64,000 nucleotides of DNA from Onchocerca volvulus (taxonomy: Eukaryota > Nematoda > Chromadorea > Rhabditida > Onchocercidae), in contig HG738138.1 in the NCBI GenBank assembly GCA_000499405.2, forward strand, positions 3,646,368 through 3,710,367. Direction: 5' to 3'. A model generated the notes under the pieces. It made no database searches. It was not told the DNA's origin and worked only from the letters and a program-made list of their open reading frames with translations. The position numbers and the translations under genes were made by a program. Within the stretch, counting starts at the first letter, position 1; every line of letters starts with the position of its first letter. Of this stretch, positions 51,501 through 64,000 are shown in pieces.

Positions 51501-52770
51501 TTTTTGATTTAATTTATAGAAAATTCAATACTATGTTGATTTTTCTAAAATTAGATTAAACTAAATTAAAGGCTGAATCAAACTTCTACAGACACAGAAA
51601 CTACTTAAAGATGAAAAAATTGGCAAAAAATTAGCCAGAAATTAGAAAAAAATAACTGAAATTAGAATTAAAACTTATAAATTAAAAGTGGACTGGAATT
51701 AAGCAAAAATAAAGATATACATGTTCGCTGAAAATTAATTCATTCACTAAAATTTTATTCTGATTCTCTTTTTTAATTTCTAATCCATCATTTATATCTT
51801 GTAGCAATCACCTTATCAGCCTTTTTAAGCGAATTAGCTAGAATAAAAAATGCTTCACACCTGCATGCATTGAATTTTTATTCGCAAATTCATCTATCAT
51901 CGAACCTGAAGATCTGACTATAGACGAAAGATCGATTTCATAACTATTGCTGAATTGGCCACAAGACATAGTTTTGTGACTTTTCTGCTTTCCTGTCAAA
52001 TCCTTAACTTTTGAGGATTTTGACTGAATAATCGTCCGTTTATCTCCAACGGAGCTTTCGACTTCGTTTAGGTTTTAATGTTAAGGATTATTTCCAGAAA
52101 TTAAGCGCGAAAATATGGCTGCGAAGAATGTTCGAATCTTATGGTAATTTAGTTATCGTACTTGTGCTTATATCTAAGAAATATTAATAAATTACTCGTA
52201 ATAAGTTAAGAATTTTGCTTAGTGGAAATATTTCTCGATTCTTGTGTTTAAATTCAAATAATCTTTAATGTCATTTGTCTTTGGTTGCTCGTTCAGGGAC
52301 TATTCCGCTTCATTTCTACATTTCTAGTCCACAAGATACTAGAAGCGAATTTTTGAAATATCTGTGAAGTTCCTTTCAATATATCTACTGTTTTCAGTTA
52401 GCTCTGTGCCGTTAGAACTGGAACTTATTTTAGGACAAATCATTCTATTACGAATTTAATAAGAGTTTTCTGTTATACAACATAATTATTACTACATTGT
52501 AATGATCAACACAAGACATGATAGAGTTAGAATGCATATCTTTGACAAGATGAATCCAATACCAATTAAGGACCGTGAATTTTAATATTGATTGGCTATT
52601 CAATCATCTGTATCGAATATCAGAAATACAAAACGGTTGTTTTCCTCTCCGGGATAATAATGCAATGAAACAAATTTAGGAAAGATAAAGGGGGTGAACT
52701 GTTAGGAGGGGATTCTCCCTGAAAATGCAAATCTCTGAACTGTGTTACTTCTCGAATCAACTCAGGAAAG

Positions 52771-52915
52771 GTGAATTGTTGAAGAATTCAGGAAGTACTG
52801 ACTATAAAACCCGTAGAATATGGCAGAGAGAGAAAAAATTGTGATTTAAAAGAGGTTACATAATCAGTTCAAAGAAAAAAATGAATTGTTGAAGAATTCA
52901 GAAAATACTGATTAT
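52771..52915. repeat. degenerate tandem duplication, about 110-bp period
   Basis: GTGAATTGTTGAAGAATTCAGG...TACTGACTAT at 52771-52805 recurs as ATGAATTGTTGAAGAATTCAGA...TACTGATTAT at 52881-52915, exactly 110 bp later. Weaker similarity extends on both sides. Confidence 0.75.
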
Positions 52916-53302
52916 GGTTCTAGAATGGCAATATATCGATCCAAACATGCATTAGAAAAGATCTGAATAACGTATAACTGATATCAGTTGCACTCTGTTT
53001 AACATTTTCAAGAAATTATCTCCATATAGACACTATGTCTGGTGAGTTTTTATTATATGGAAAAAAATAGCTTAAAAGAGATAACTGATCGAATCAGATA
53101 AATTTGGAGTGGAATAGTATTGGAGAAATTCAAAGAATAAGTTAACAAATAAGCATCCATGAAAAATTCGTAGAGACTCTAGCGAAATTATTTTTGGCAT
53201 CTGCGACTTATTCTGATAGTTAACATGAGTTTTTGAATGAAAATTTGGTTACAAAAAGATAAATTGAATTAAAAATTGAATTAAATTATTACTCTCATGA
53301 AA

Positions 53303-53386
53303 TTTGTTTCATAACATCGTCACTATGGTCCTGATAATGATTCTTCCATTATCAGGACTATAGTATGATGTTATGAAACAAAAATT
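53303..53386. repeat. long inverted repeat, about 37-bp arms
   Basis: The left arm 53303-53339 (TTTGTTTCATAACATCGT...CCTGATAATG) faces the right arm 53347-53386 (CATTATCAGGACTATAG...TGTTATGAAACAAA) around a 7-nt loop. A few mismatches and a 2-3 nt length difference are present. It resembles a small foldback element or hairpin precursor. Confidence 0.88.
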
Positions 53387-54710
53387 TGAAAAATTGAAAA
53401 ATTGAAAAGAAAATTAAAAAAATATGCTAATTTTCCAAACTTCGGAACATGACAAGAGTCTCTCAACATCAACAAGTGTTTCATAGTATTTCAATTTTTT
53501 CTTTTTCAATTCTCACCACGTTGTGATTTTATTTTGAAATTCTTTGCTCGCATCCATGAATAATTGTAAGATCAATAGAAGGTGACTAACTGCTGAGAAA
53601 GCCTTTAATCAATAAATCATCCTTGCATAATTTCAAAGTTTATGGATCAAACCGTTTAACCTCTGCGAATACATATTCTTATTTTGTGTGTAGTCGAAAT
53701 TGGTCATTTATGTTCGTTTTCGCTTGATATGTTCTCAAACATAGATGAGTCAAAGATAGCAATTTATATCGGCCTATCTTTGTCATGCTGAATGAAAATG
53801 AAATAAAGCAAAAAACCTGGAAGCGGATTCATCCAGAAACTGTTCTGAATATATGTTTATAAAATCGATGAAAGTCTTGGCCAAATTTATCACTAGTTTT
53901 ATTTTTACTATGCCCTGTTAAAAAGAGAATATGTCAAAAGTTTGTCTGATTAAGAAAATGATTTGATGACTAATATTGGTTCATTGTTACTGTCACAGTA
54001 CATCTGAACTCACTTTGATCGCGGCTAAATTTTCGTCCATTGAGATGAAGTATTATCCAACTTCATCAATATTTCAACTTTAACATTTCCGAATAATATT
54101 TGAAGTGCAGCCTATTGAGGATAACAAAGTGATCAGATCTAAGTTAACTTCGAAAAACTTCAAAAGAACTTCGCGCAATCAATTCATAAATGGGAATAGA
54201 TAGGTGTAATTAGTAAGCATTTATAAATCATTTTTTTCTCTCTCTTTAACTTTAGAATTTCGTTCTTTGATTTTGAAATTTCCTGAATGCATTAGTCTTT
54301 GATGTTTGTAGACTATAGCTGATAGCATGGGAAATCATGTGACGGATTATCATATCACGAAACCATCAAAAGAATTTGCGTAATAATTAAAATTTAGATT
54401 GAAATATCTATCGATGGATCTTTTTGGCTGTAACGTTGATCGCTATTATCAATAATCTTTTGAGTTCACAAAACTAGAAAACAGGTGATGGAAGGATTTA
54501 TTCAATTTTTGTCTTTTAATCAGTGAAATTTCAGAATTAAAGTCGAAAATAGCGAAATCGATAAACAGTCAACAGAAAAGTCTTCAAAAATAGTCGAGAA
54601 TACATTGAAAAAACTTTATCAGTTAATATGAAAACAATGTAATCGAATTTTATGAAAATAGAAGTGCGCAGTGATCAATAAATGATGGTAAAGTGAAGGA
54701 AGGAACCGGT

Positions 54711-54900
54711 CAGTAATGCTATCGAGTCCTGAACTGGGGATATGCTTTATTTGTTTTTAATGCAGTGGTGTCCAGTGGTGCAAAAGCCCTACTACCTTCT
54801 GGTGGTATGGATCATCGGACTATTTAAATATACCTGAGCAATCCCGTCAGTGCACACCACCTGGTCTCTTCAGACTTCTCAACATTTGTGTACTTACCGA
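54711..54900. other. GC-balanced unexplained segment with hairpin potential
   Basis: It stands out from its AT-rich surroundings. It contains GTGGTGTCCAGTGGTGCA, then CTACTACCTTCTGGTGGTA (a small hairpin), then TGCACACCACCTGG, which is partly complementary to the first motif. It has no long frame on either strand. It could be a structured RNA, an old mobile-element fragment or a regulatory element. Confidence 0.35.
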
Positions 54901-57900
54901 CCCATCTAACCTATCCATAGTTTTGTCTTCGGAGCTAACATTTGAACTTCCCTCTCTTCAACGTTGACAAAAGTTTCATTTCATTCAGTTGATGTATTAG
55001 GCATTTCTTCGAAATATCATTCTTTTCTGCTTTTATCGCATAATTTGCAAAAGTTATTACAACCTTTTACTGATGTTTGTAGTGTAACATAAAAAGCTCA
55101 TTAAAGTATCGATCAATGAGTAGATTTGAATGATTTTCTGAATGATCGATTTATGGATGAACTCAACTTGTCGAGTACTTCATGTAACCTTAAACATGGA
55201 ATTGTTTCAAATACTTCCTTTCGACAAAAATGATTACAGTTTCTTGTATTGTGTGTAGGTATAAAAGATAACAAAAGGTGGAGAAAGGAAAGTTTTGCCA
55301 ATTAATTTGTTACAAGTTGAGTGGAACTGATGAATAAAGTTTGTTTTACTAGTAAAATGCGCATTTACAAGCAACATTGTGTAGCAATGTTTTAAACGAC
55401 TGATTGTTGATATACAGGCTTAAAAATGTGAAATTTAAAGCTTTATCAAAAGCGCTTCTATTGATAATTGGAATCTATCCATAGCATGCATCATCTCAAT
55501 CTATTAATTTAGCAGGAATGAACATTTCTGCTTTTTTCGAATGATTGAAAAGTACGTATTTGAATTTTCGATGATTCCAGCTACATCTAAAAGAATGTCA
55601 GCTTTCTGTAAATGAAAACTTGCCTGTCATTCAAATAAAATAGTCTTTGCTAGCGAATTCTTTATAATCAAAGTTCATAATTGAGTTTTTTGGTTGCTGC
55701 TCACTCACTACAAGTTGTTTACCCAAATGTTGTCAAATATTGTTTTTGAATTTATTTCAGCTGTTTTGTAATGATTAGCAATTTGTATCATTGCAAGAAA
55801 CAAGTTTTCAGAAAATAGAAACAAACTTTTTCCAGAAAAGGATCAAAAAGGTTCATTTTTATATTTCGAAAAAAGTTGTAATGATGTCTTCTTCGATTAG
55901 AGAGGAGGCTACTAAAGCAAACTCCTTTCCAGTCCAAAAAGTTTTGGCAATATGTAATACACATATCTTATCTTTTAGCTAACAGTTTACATCTTATAAC
56001 TGAACAACTTGACAACTTTTGAAATTATTGATGCTTAGGACTTAAGACTTTTACTTTGATAATAAAATCTAAAATGCTTAAAATTTAAAGTTTTACTATT
56101 AAAATAAAAATCAGAATTCGAATTTCAAAATTTGGAAGACAGGTAATTTTAAAGATGAATTGTTTATTTCAATTCCGAAACTAAAAATACAAATTGCAAA
56201 AATCAAATGAGCTGAAATAAATTATGACGCTCATATGGTTACTACAGACTTCATAAAAAAATCAGTGGATAAAAAGTTACGCGGAAATTTCTAGTAACAG
56301 AAAATCTGAACCGCTTCATTGATTTAGAATTCTTCCTTTTTTTCATAATCGCAATGACGGTTCTATTTTTTAAATATCATTTCGCTTTTTTGTGTGTATT
56401 TCGATGCTTTTCAATTTTCCTCATCTTTTACGAATTTGCAATATATTTTTATGTGGCAAAAGATAAAAAATAACGAATTGAAATCTTTATTGCAGTCCAG
56501 TTCACTTCCATTTTTTCCACTTATTTGATCATGAATTCTGACTCTTGAAGTTCCTACACAAGCATATTTGAGTATATATGTATCTGCATTCGAATTATTT
56601 TGTGAGTAAAATTAATTTTACATAAACTTGTCGATACTAGCACTGTCAAGGTGTCATTTGTTTGTTACGCATTGAAATGTTTTTTTTTTTTTAGAAATTT
56701 ATAACTTTTGGCTTATGGTAATGAATCCAACAAATCGGTAATTTATAATGCTAACTTATTTTGATCAATTATCCTGTTCCAGCTTCTTTGATACAATATT
56801 TCATTAGACGAAATATTCGCTCAATCCATCCATTGGAAAATTCCGGAACATTGACGGAAAAAAAAAAAGTTTTCTAAGAGATTTTTCTGTTCCTTTATCC
56901 AAATCAATTTGAAAATATTTCTCTAAAAACCTATTTATGTAAATGTATTTAGCAGATGGGTTTTATTGGTCATTTCCTGCTTGTCTTATTTGTTAAGTTC
57001 AGCTATGTTTGTGCCCCTTAAAAGAAGTAGGCAATGGTCCTCACCACTTGAGGTAACTGGCTATTATCCTTCGACTCTTATAAAAGAGAATCTTGCCCTT
57101 ACACAAATATTACTAATTCATATGTTAAGGAAAATTATTATTCCGGAAATATCAATCTTTTTTTTACAGTTGGCAATATTTACCGATTTTTGTACTTCCA
57201 AACTTTCGTCACAAAATTTCGTGAAAAAAAAAAAAAACGAAAGTACTTTTTGCGGTTTGACTTGGTGCTGCTGTTTATCTTGTTGAATTTATATAATGAT
57301 CTGATTTTATAAACTTCTAAATTAACTTGAATATTTTGCATTCAGATCAGAGCATAATGATCTATTTTAAATAAACTTGGATATATTTTCTTCAAGAAGA
57401 TACAGTATTTTACATTTAGCTCACAGGTGACATCATGTTTGTCATTGCAACTTAGGAATACCTTACAAGAATTCCTGAACCTGAGCAAATCAAATAAGCG
57501 TTAGATACAAGAAAAAATTTACATCTATTACCCATGCAAACTTTCATTCGAGTAGTAAATCGTTAAAATTCTGTAATGCTTCATTTTTAACGCTCTAATT
57601 TAAATGCTCTGATCCAGCTTAACTTATTGCTTAATTCTGGATTCAGTATCATTCTTCTGCTATTATTTTTGAGAAATTACATTGCTCTAAGCTAGAAAAA
57701 CAGGAAAAAAAATGATCGAACAATATTTTCTTGACATGGAAAATTTAATCGTGATTTTTAAATATTTGCTCTTATCAATCATTACTGTTACCATAAATTA
57801 TTCCAGACGTTTATGAGATATTACTAGTGATTTTTGTGGCGCATATTCGTGAAAATTTTCGGTATCTAAAGCTTATCTTCTGATTTTGTTCTTCTCAAGA

Positions 57901-57981
57901 TTTACTGTTTCTCATGTTTTGGAAAATTTGTGAAATTTGCCTCGTTTTTGTTAGGTAAAAAAGACTTTGTATTGATGAAAA

Positions 57982-60900
57982 ATGATGTGTAGTTTCAATA
58001 TTTTGCAACTGCTCCAAATTTCTTTACTATTTGTCGACACAATGTCACAAACGATGATGACACCGCATTCATTACAAATGATTCAGGACAATATTAAAAT
58101 GCCATCTCTACATCCGCCGACATTGAAGGTTACTTTTTTTTTTTGTTTTTTTTCCAAAGTCTCTCTTATTCGCTAATTACCATACGAAATTTTTTGCAAT
58201 TGATGAGAAAAACAATTTTAAAGATTGAAAAACTTTCATCGCTTTACTTCTAACCAAATCACTTTCTAGATAGAAACTACAGCTTACTTTATTGTTGTTA
58301 AAATTCATTGTTTCACTTCTTTAACTAAGCGAGTGCAAGTACTCAAATGCAAGTTTTACGAATGAATTGCAGACCTCATCTTATGAAGGTTATATAGAAG
58401 AATCAGCAGAAATGGGTACCATAGTTCGAGTTTCCCCTTCTGCATTTTCAAATTCACTTCAAATCACTGTTTACGATGATGATCTGGTATTATTTCTGCA
58501 ACTATTTAAGTAGAAAACTATTTTAGTTTTAATTTTTACATCTAGAAACTTCAGTTCAAACAAAAACTATTTACTTTCCGCATATAAATCACTTTTTTTT
58601 TTCATTTTTTCGTAAGAAAAAAAAAAAAAACAAGAAACATTCCATAACATTTTTATATTTTTATTTTTTGCTTATAGAAGCCTGGTATGCCTCCAGCTGT
58701 TTATGAATACATTCTGACAGGACTAGGCTCATCTATATTTGCTGTTGACCAAAGAGGCTATGTCTACTTAAATGTACCATATATTAATGCTGATCCTCCA
58801 AATCCAACAACATATCAGCTTCATGTCAGCAATTTCTTTTAATATTTTAAATTCCTTTATTCGAAAAAAGAAATTCATAATTAATGAAAATTTTGGAGTC
58901 ATTTTTGATAAATCATTAAATTAATTAACGAAGAAACACTTAAAGATAGAAGCTCGAGAAGTAAATACAACTCCAATTCGTAGTAGCGAACCAATATCAG
59001 TGATAATACATGTTATGGATGTCAACGATAATCCGCCGCGCTTCAGTTCCGCTTTTTATATGGCCAATGTCAGTGCCAAAGGAACCGATCGTCCTGTTAT
59101 AAAGGTTATATTAGATTTCTTCTTCAATATTTTGACTTTTAAAAACAAAGATCAATAAGTTGAAATATTTTTGCTTAATTTAGGTTCATGCAACGGACAA
59201 TGATGCTGGTAAAAATGCGCAAATAACTTACCATTTGGTATCAGTAAGTGATGGAGCCTATAATAACTTTTGGTACGACAGTAACGCTCATCAGTTAAAT
59301 GCTGTTGGAAATTTGAAAGCTGGTGAACAATATGAAGTTAGCATAGATGTAAATTAAATAATACAAATGATAATCTGAACGATTTTTCATAATTTTAATT
59401 GAATTTTTAATCAGTAATTTGCCGATGAAAATTCAATACGTGCAATTTGTATTGTTGAATGATCAAACTGAAAGCTCTTGGTTTTAAATTAGGATTTTAA
59501 TTGCCACTTTGACGATGCAATAAGAAATATGTTCATGACCATAGAAATACAACTTTACAAACGTGTCAGGTCAATTTTCTAAAGTTTCAGCCATTGCTTC
59601 GAGCATTAAATTTCAGGTTGTACTGAAAGCAGTTGATGGTGGCGGCCTTTCAAGTCAAACAGTAATAATTGTTTACGCTGTACCTGATAATTTTCAAGAA
59701 GGAACAGCACTTGACCAGAGAAAAACATTATCCGGACGGAATCAGATAGCCGGTTTACCCAACTTTTTAGTTACCAAGTCTCCAATTGCATCTACTATAT
59801 CTGGTAACTGCCGGATATGATTATGCAAGAATTGCTTTAATATATATTTTAAACAGTGATTGTTATGTCACAAATCTTAAAAAACCTCGTCTTATCATGA
59901 AAAATCGAACTGAATCAATATGGTTGTTAGCATGGTTGAAAAAGTATTGAAAAATCCTCACTTTTTATAAAGGACTACATTTTGGGTAAAGTAACCTTTC
60001 AAAAAAATGCTGTCAAGCGCTTGGCTAGCGGTCAGCTTTTAATATTTGGGGCATCGAAAAATAAGTTACGAAAAACGATGCAACTTGAGCAGTCCTCATG
60101 ATAATAATTTATAAATATGACAGAAATGGCAAATCAATATTTAGAACAGATCATCTATGATCAGTGATCGACAAGCTTAGGTTAAGCATGCTTTAAAAAA
60201 TATTATTTCAAATAAACGAAGAAATCTTCTGAAAATCTGAAAGGTGGTGCAAAAGTTAATCAGTTTACATAGATTTTTTTAGAAAGTGTCGATTCACCTG
60301 AAACGATTCAAACTTACGTTATTCAAATAAGCGAAGCAACTTCACCGTACTCCATTATTCTCACACTTGGAGTAAGTTTCGAAGGAAAATTATACCCAAA
60401 AATTTTCTTTGTTGCAAAATGCTTTGCTTCTGAAATAGTTGAAACAATATATTTGGAAAAGTGTTGCAGGATGATTCGACAAAAGGACAAATGTATCATA
60501 CGATCACCGGTGGAAACAAGGACAAAAAATTTGCCATTAATAGCGAAATGTAATTTATATAATATTAAAAAGAAAAAGTGAAATTGAAGAATGAAATGTC
60601 TTGTCAAACTTTGCCTAGTGCTATCTTTGTAAATCAATATAGATTGATAATTTCTTCTTTATAAAGAATGGAATTTGAACTTATTTTATTCCAGTGGGGC
60701 TTTAATTACTGTGAATTCGTTTGATAGAGAAGAAACGTCGCTTTACAATTTACAAATCGAAACACGTTCGCTAAATTTAGATCAACATTTGTACTGGACC
60801 ATTGTCCAGGTTGCTATCATGGTATGTTCATTAATTAATATGTGTATGAGAGATGGATATATATATTTACATTTTTTTAAGACTTGAAAAGTGTTTAAAA

Positions 60901-63900
60901 CGAATGAAGTTGCGGCGGCTTTCTTATTTTGATTTTTTACATTTTTAATCTGAACAAAATCCCAATACTATACCAATTTTTATGAAATGCCTTGTTTAGG
61001 ATATCAATGATAATGCGCCAGTATTCACTGATCCTCAACCGGTGAGATTACGTGTTAAAATCAATGATGTACTCAAACTTGCACCAAATATGTATGTGGG
61101 ACAAGTGAACGTAGAAGATCCAGATGACAGCGTTAACGGACAAATTAAACTCAGAATCGTACCTCCTATGGATAAGTACGTGATTACATAACAGTATCAT
61201 CTATGGTTACATATTTGTCGAACATTTTTGCAAAAATTTAAAATATTCATGAGAGATGGTCAAGTTCAGTTCCATTATATTTCCACCATTACACCAATTT
61301 TCGACAAGGCTGTTGTCCAGTTTTGCTTATGCTGCTAGACCGAAATATGATGAGCATCTCTAATCAAGTGATCAAAACTAATATTTCAGATTATTTTCAA
61401 TAAATGATAACGGTGCTGTAATGATAAATGGTGATCTGCTGAATGGACACTTTGGTGAACATCGAATGACTATTATTGCTACTGATCAAGGTGATCCACC
61501 TCATGAAACTCGTGCCAATCTGGTCATCAATATTGAAAATGCTCTACAAAATGTTTCATCGAATTTTGTTAGTTTTAGTTGCCGTAAAACATTCAGCCAT
61601 GAAAATCATATATCACTTAATAACAAGATCAAAAACTATGATTTCCAGCAGTTCTTGGAAACGATTCAAGCAACTTATGACTAGAACTATGTGATCTTAT
61701 TCTTTGACTTCAATCTAGCAAATCGCGCTCTTCATCTTCAACATTATTCAGCCCATTTTTGACTACAGATTTAAATTTGTACATATCATTCTGCAAACTG
61801 GAAAATAAACAAAATCCTTTTAATTCAGTCATTAAAAAAAAAAAAAAATTGCATGTGTAAATAGAAATGCCTAATTACAAAAAATTATTCAAAATTTTAA
61901 ACTATATTAAATATGTAATGAAATAATTGGTAGGTTCAGCTGTCAACAGAATCGAGTAGTTTGGAGCGAATGAATTCCACTTCGAATAGTACCAGTTCTC
62001 TGAAAAATGTACAATTCACATTTGATTCTGTAATACCAGGTATCTATCTCTTCACAGGTCAATATTTCAAAAATATTTGTACACAGCGCGAAACGTTTGA
62101 CAGGAAAAAATTCGAGATAATTTCATAGCAGAATTTGATCATCAGCATCAGGGGATAGAGATTGTGGAGAATTACATCAAATTTATTGATAAACACATCA
62201 TCAGAAATCGTTGTTACAGCAACCATGCAAACAGCAACAGAAAATCGAACGCCACGATTTGCCCCCGTGTTTGACCCTTCTGAAATTACGGTTATTGTGA
62301 AAGAAAATCAAGCAAACATTGAACTCGTCAAGCTTCATGCTTATTATATGGATAATAAACCTGGAAGCATCACATATGTCATGCTTACAGGTGATACATC
62401 ACTTTTCAAGTAAGCGTTTGGCCTTTCATGATTCTTCTTAAACAAATATAACGAAAATTCGTTATTTTACTGTATGTGATCAACTTTAAGAATGGAAATT
62501 TGATCCGAGCTTTTACTAAATCTGTGAAACTTTATAATTTTATGTTTCAAAAAAAAAAAAAAGAAAAAGAAAAGAAGAAGAAAAGCGTTTGCTTCAGCAT
62601 TGACATAGATGCGTGAATTTTAAATCAAAACTTGAAACCACTTCACTGCTTAATATAGATATTTCATCTTTATTTTAAAGCCTCAATGGGTCAGCATTTC
62701 CACTTGTCAAACATAGAATCAATTACTGTCTGGTTATTTATTAACGAATTTTCGTCGCGCCAACAAGATTATATGAATTTTTAACCGAAAAAAAAAAAAG
62801 AAAAAAAATTCCATAAGAATTAAAAGAAAATTTGAATGATCGACACTGTCGTTGCAGTGTAAACAGTTTCACCGGATCTCTTCATCTGCTGCGTCCACTA
62901 GATGTGGAGGAAGAAACGTCGCATGAAATTCGTGTTGGCACTGCCGAGGTTTGATTTTTCCTTTCGTTAGTAGAACTGTAGTACTTTGTTAAAGTTCATT
63001 TGATCCTGGAAATATTTCGTCTAATCCTGGAGAAATATATTTCAGGCGGCTGTGTTGCTCACCGACCCGAACTTTCCGAATACAGCCCTGATTGTTGTGA
63101 ATGTTGTCGATGTCAATGATTGGATACCAAACTTTGAACTTGATAACTATCAATTTAAGGTGAATGCAGATGCCAAACTCGGCACCGCTATTGGCCAAAT
63201 TGTGGCTTATGACGAAGACAGAAGCGCAAGTTTTTTTTTTTTTTTTAAATTATTTTTACTCCGATTTGTTGAATTATCATAGGTTTGTCTCTGTATTAAT
63301 TTTTTTATGAATAGGTCGTTATTTAAAAAAAAAAAAAAAATCTGAGGGTGTTTTTGTTTCAGATCGTTGCCTTAATTTTCAGTGGAATGATTGTAAGCGT
63401 TTACATGTTCGAGGAATATTTCAAGAGAAAACAATGTATACTCAAACTTTTAGAGGAAAGATTCAACCGGAAAATTTGAAATAAGGCAAATAGCATCCAA
63501 TCTCGAAACTGTAATATTTCAGGTACCGAATAACGAAGTTCGTTACCGGATCAAAGGAAACAAGAATAATGAATCATACATCAATATAGATCCGAAAACT
63601 GGTTTATTGACTGTCAAGAAAGACCTTCGTCTACTTGCAAATAAAAAAATCTCGGTAACTTATCATACTTAATTTGCAAATTTATAACCCATGTTTAGAT
63701 TCCTAAATATCTTTTTCCCATAATTGCTAGAATAGACATACTTCTGAGAACTCATCATTTCAGTTAAATATAGAAGCAGAAGATGGTGGTACACCGAAAA
63801 AGTCTAGCGAAACGGTTGCTTTAATTGATGTTGAACCTGAAGGAACTGCAACTTTCACGGAAACATCATTAACGTTTGATAGAATGCCTTCTAGCAATAA

Positions 63901-64000
63901 ACTACAATTCTCACAACGGAATTACTCGTGAGTTCGCTGTAGATATATAAATGAGTATTTGAATAAAAAAACTGTCAATATGTGAAAGGAACTCTGTTCG
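57982..64000 (+). CDS. cadherin-family protein, N-terminal part (continues beyond window)
   Basis: This is a cell-surface adhesion protein with extracellular cadherin (EC) repeats. Exons: 57982-58128, 58373-58486, 58678-58824, 58946-59104, 59184-59336, 59617-59803, 60283-60371, 60470-60549, 60695-60821, 61000-61175, 61390-61567, 61934 to about 62039 (end unsure), about 62167-62409, 62858-62948, 63046-63229, 63523-63654 and 63764-63927. The start MMCSFNILQLLQISLLFV looks like a signal peptide. Calcium-binding and linker motifs are VMDVNDNPPRFSS, VHATDNDAGKNAQITYHL, VVLKAVDGGGLSSQTVII, MDINDNAPVFTDP, TDQGDPPHETRANLVI, VVDVNDWIPNFELDNY, VAYDEDRSA and IEAEDGGTPKKSSET. At least five EC repeats are present, some divergent (for example VNDW for VNDN). 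No membrane span, EGF or LamG domain is reached. Two junctions are unresolved (about 62.04-62.17 kb and 63.23-63.52 kb). The nematode cadherin subfamily cannot be decided from this part. Confidence 0.88.

Larger units (their letters stand above)
43855..57981. other. 14-kb gene-poor region between divergent genes
   Basis: It should hold the promoters of the orphan gene (minus) and the cadherin gene (plus). The part next to 43854 is the richest in GC and contains a (CT)n tract at 43982-44012. No exon chain could be built. The longest frame (45789-46217, 142 codons) has no recognisable feature. Four hairpin or repeat features and one more GC-balanced segment (54711-54900) are listed separately. 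Confidence 0.6.

Noticed and set aside
1..64000. tRNA genes, rRNA, CRISPR arrays, bacterial-type operons or endosymbiont DNA
   Set aside because: No B-box GGTTCRANNCC with a matching A-box, no rRNA-like block, no regularly spaced repeats, and no long intronless prokaryote-like frames were found by eye.

Overview
This window looks like nuclear DNA of a parasitic, probably filarial (Onchocercidae-type) nematode. The sequence is very AT-rich. The genes are broken into many short exons with GT-AG introns. The conceptual proteins are animal proteins (CAPS/UNC-31, CCCH zinc-finger, sphingomyelin synthase, cadherin). An exact copy of the 22-nt nematode spliced leader SL1 lies at 25269-25290 on the minus strand. 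The phylum call is strong; the filarial call is inference from composition and gene style.

Layout. (1) 388-3138, plus: the 3' end of a CAPS/UNC-31 gene (dense-core vesicle priming), which enters from the left edge. (2) 4121-8354, minus: a full multi-exon major-facilitator transporter of the MFSD4/NaGLT1 type, convergent with unc-31, with a long central loop. (3) 8.4 kb without a confident gene, holding TG/CT microsatellites and a small GC-rich patch. (4) 16782-21708, plus: a complete 13-exon CCCH zinc-finger gene of the ZC3H4/ZC3H6/Su(sable) family, about 797 aa, every splice phase consistent. (5) 10 kb without a confident gene, holding a perfect 19-bp hairpin and the stray SL1. (6) 31812-34191, plus: a sphingomyelin synthase gene with both catalytic motifs; its first exon was not found. 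(7) 36961-43854, minus: an 8-exon gene for an unrecognised 713-aa, low-complexity, probably N-myristoylated protein. (8) 14 kb of gene-poor DNA with several hairpin-forming inverted repeats. (9) 57982 to the right edge, plus: the 5' part of a cadherin-family gene starting at its signal peptide.

Exon coordinates were worked out by hand from GT/AG sites, reading-frame continuity and remembered family motifs. Most junctions keep phase exactly. Unresolved ones (MFS exon 6/7; cadherin around 62.0-62.2 kb and 63.23-63.52 kb; first exon of the sphingomyelin synthase) are flagged. The genes are not an operon and have no shared pathway that I can see. Several are neuronal or membrane-related (CAPS, cadherin, sphingolipid synthesis), but that may be chance. 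The best leads are the isolated SL1 copy with a short ORF behind it, the orphan myristoylation-motif gene, and the perfect hairpins.
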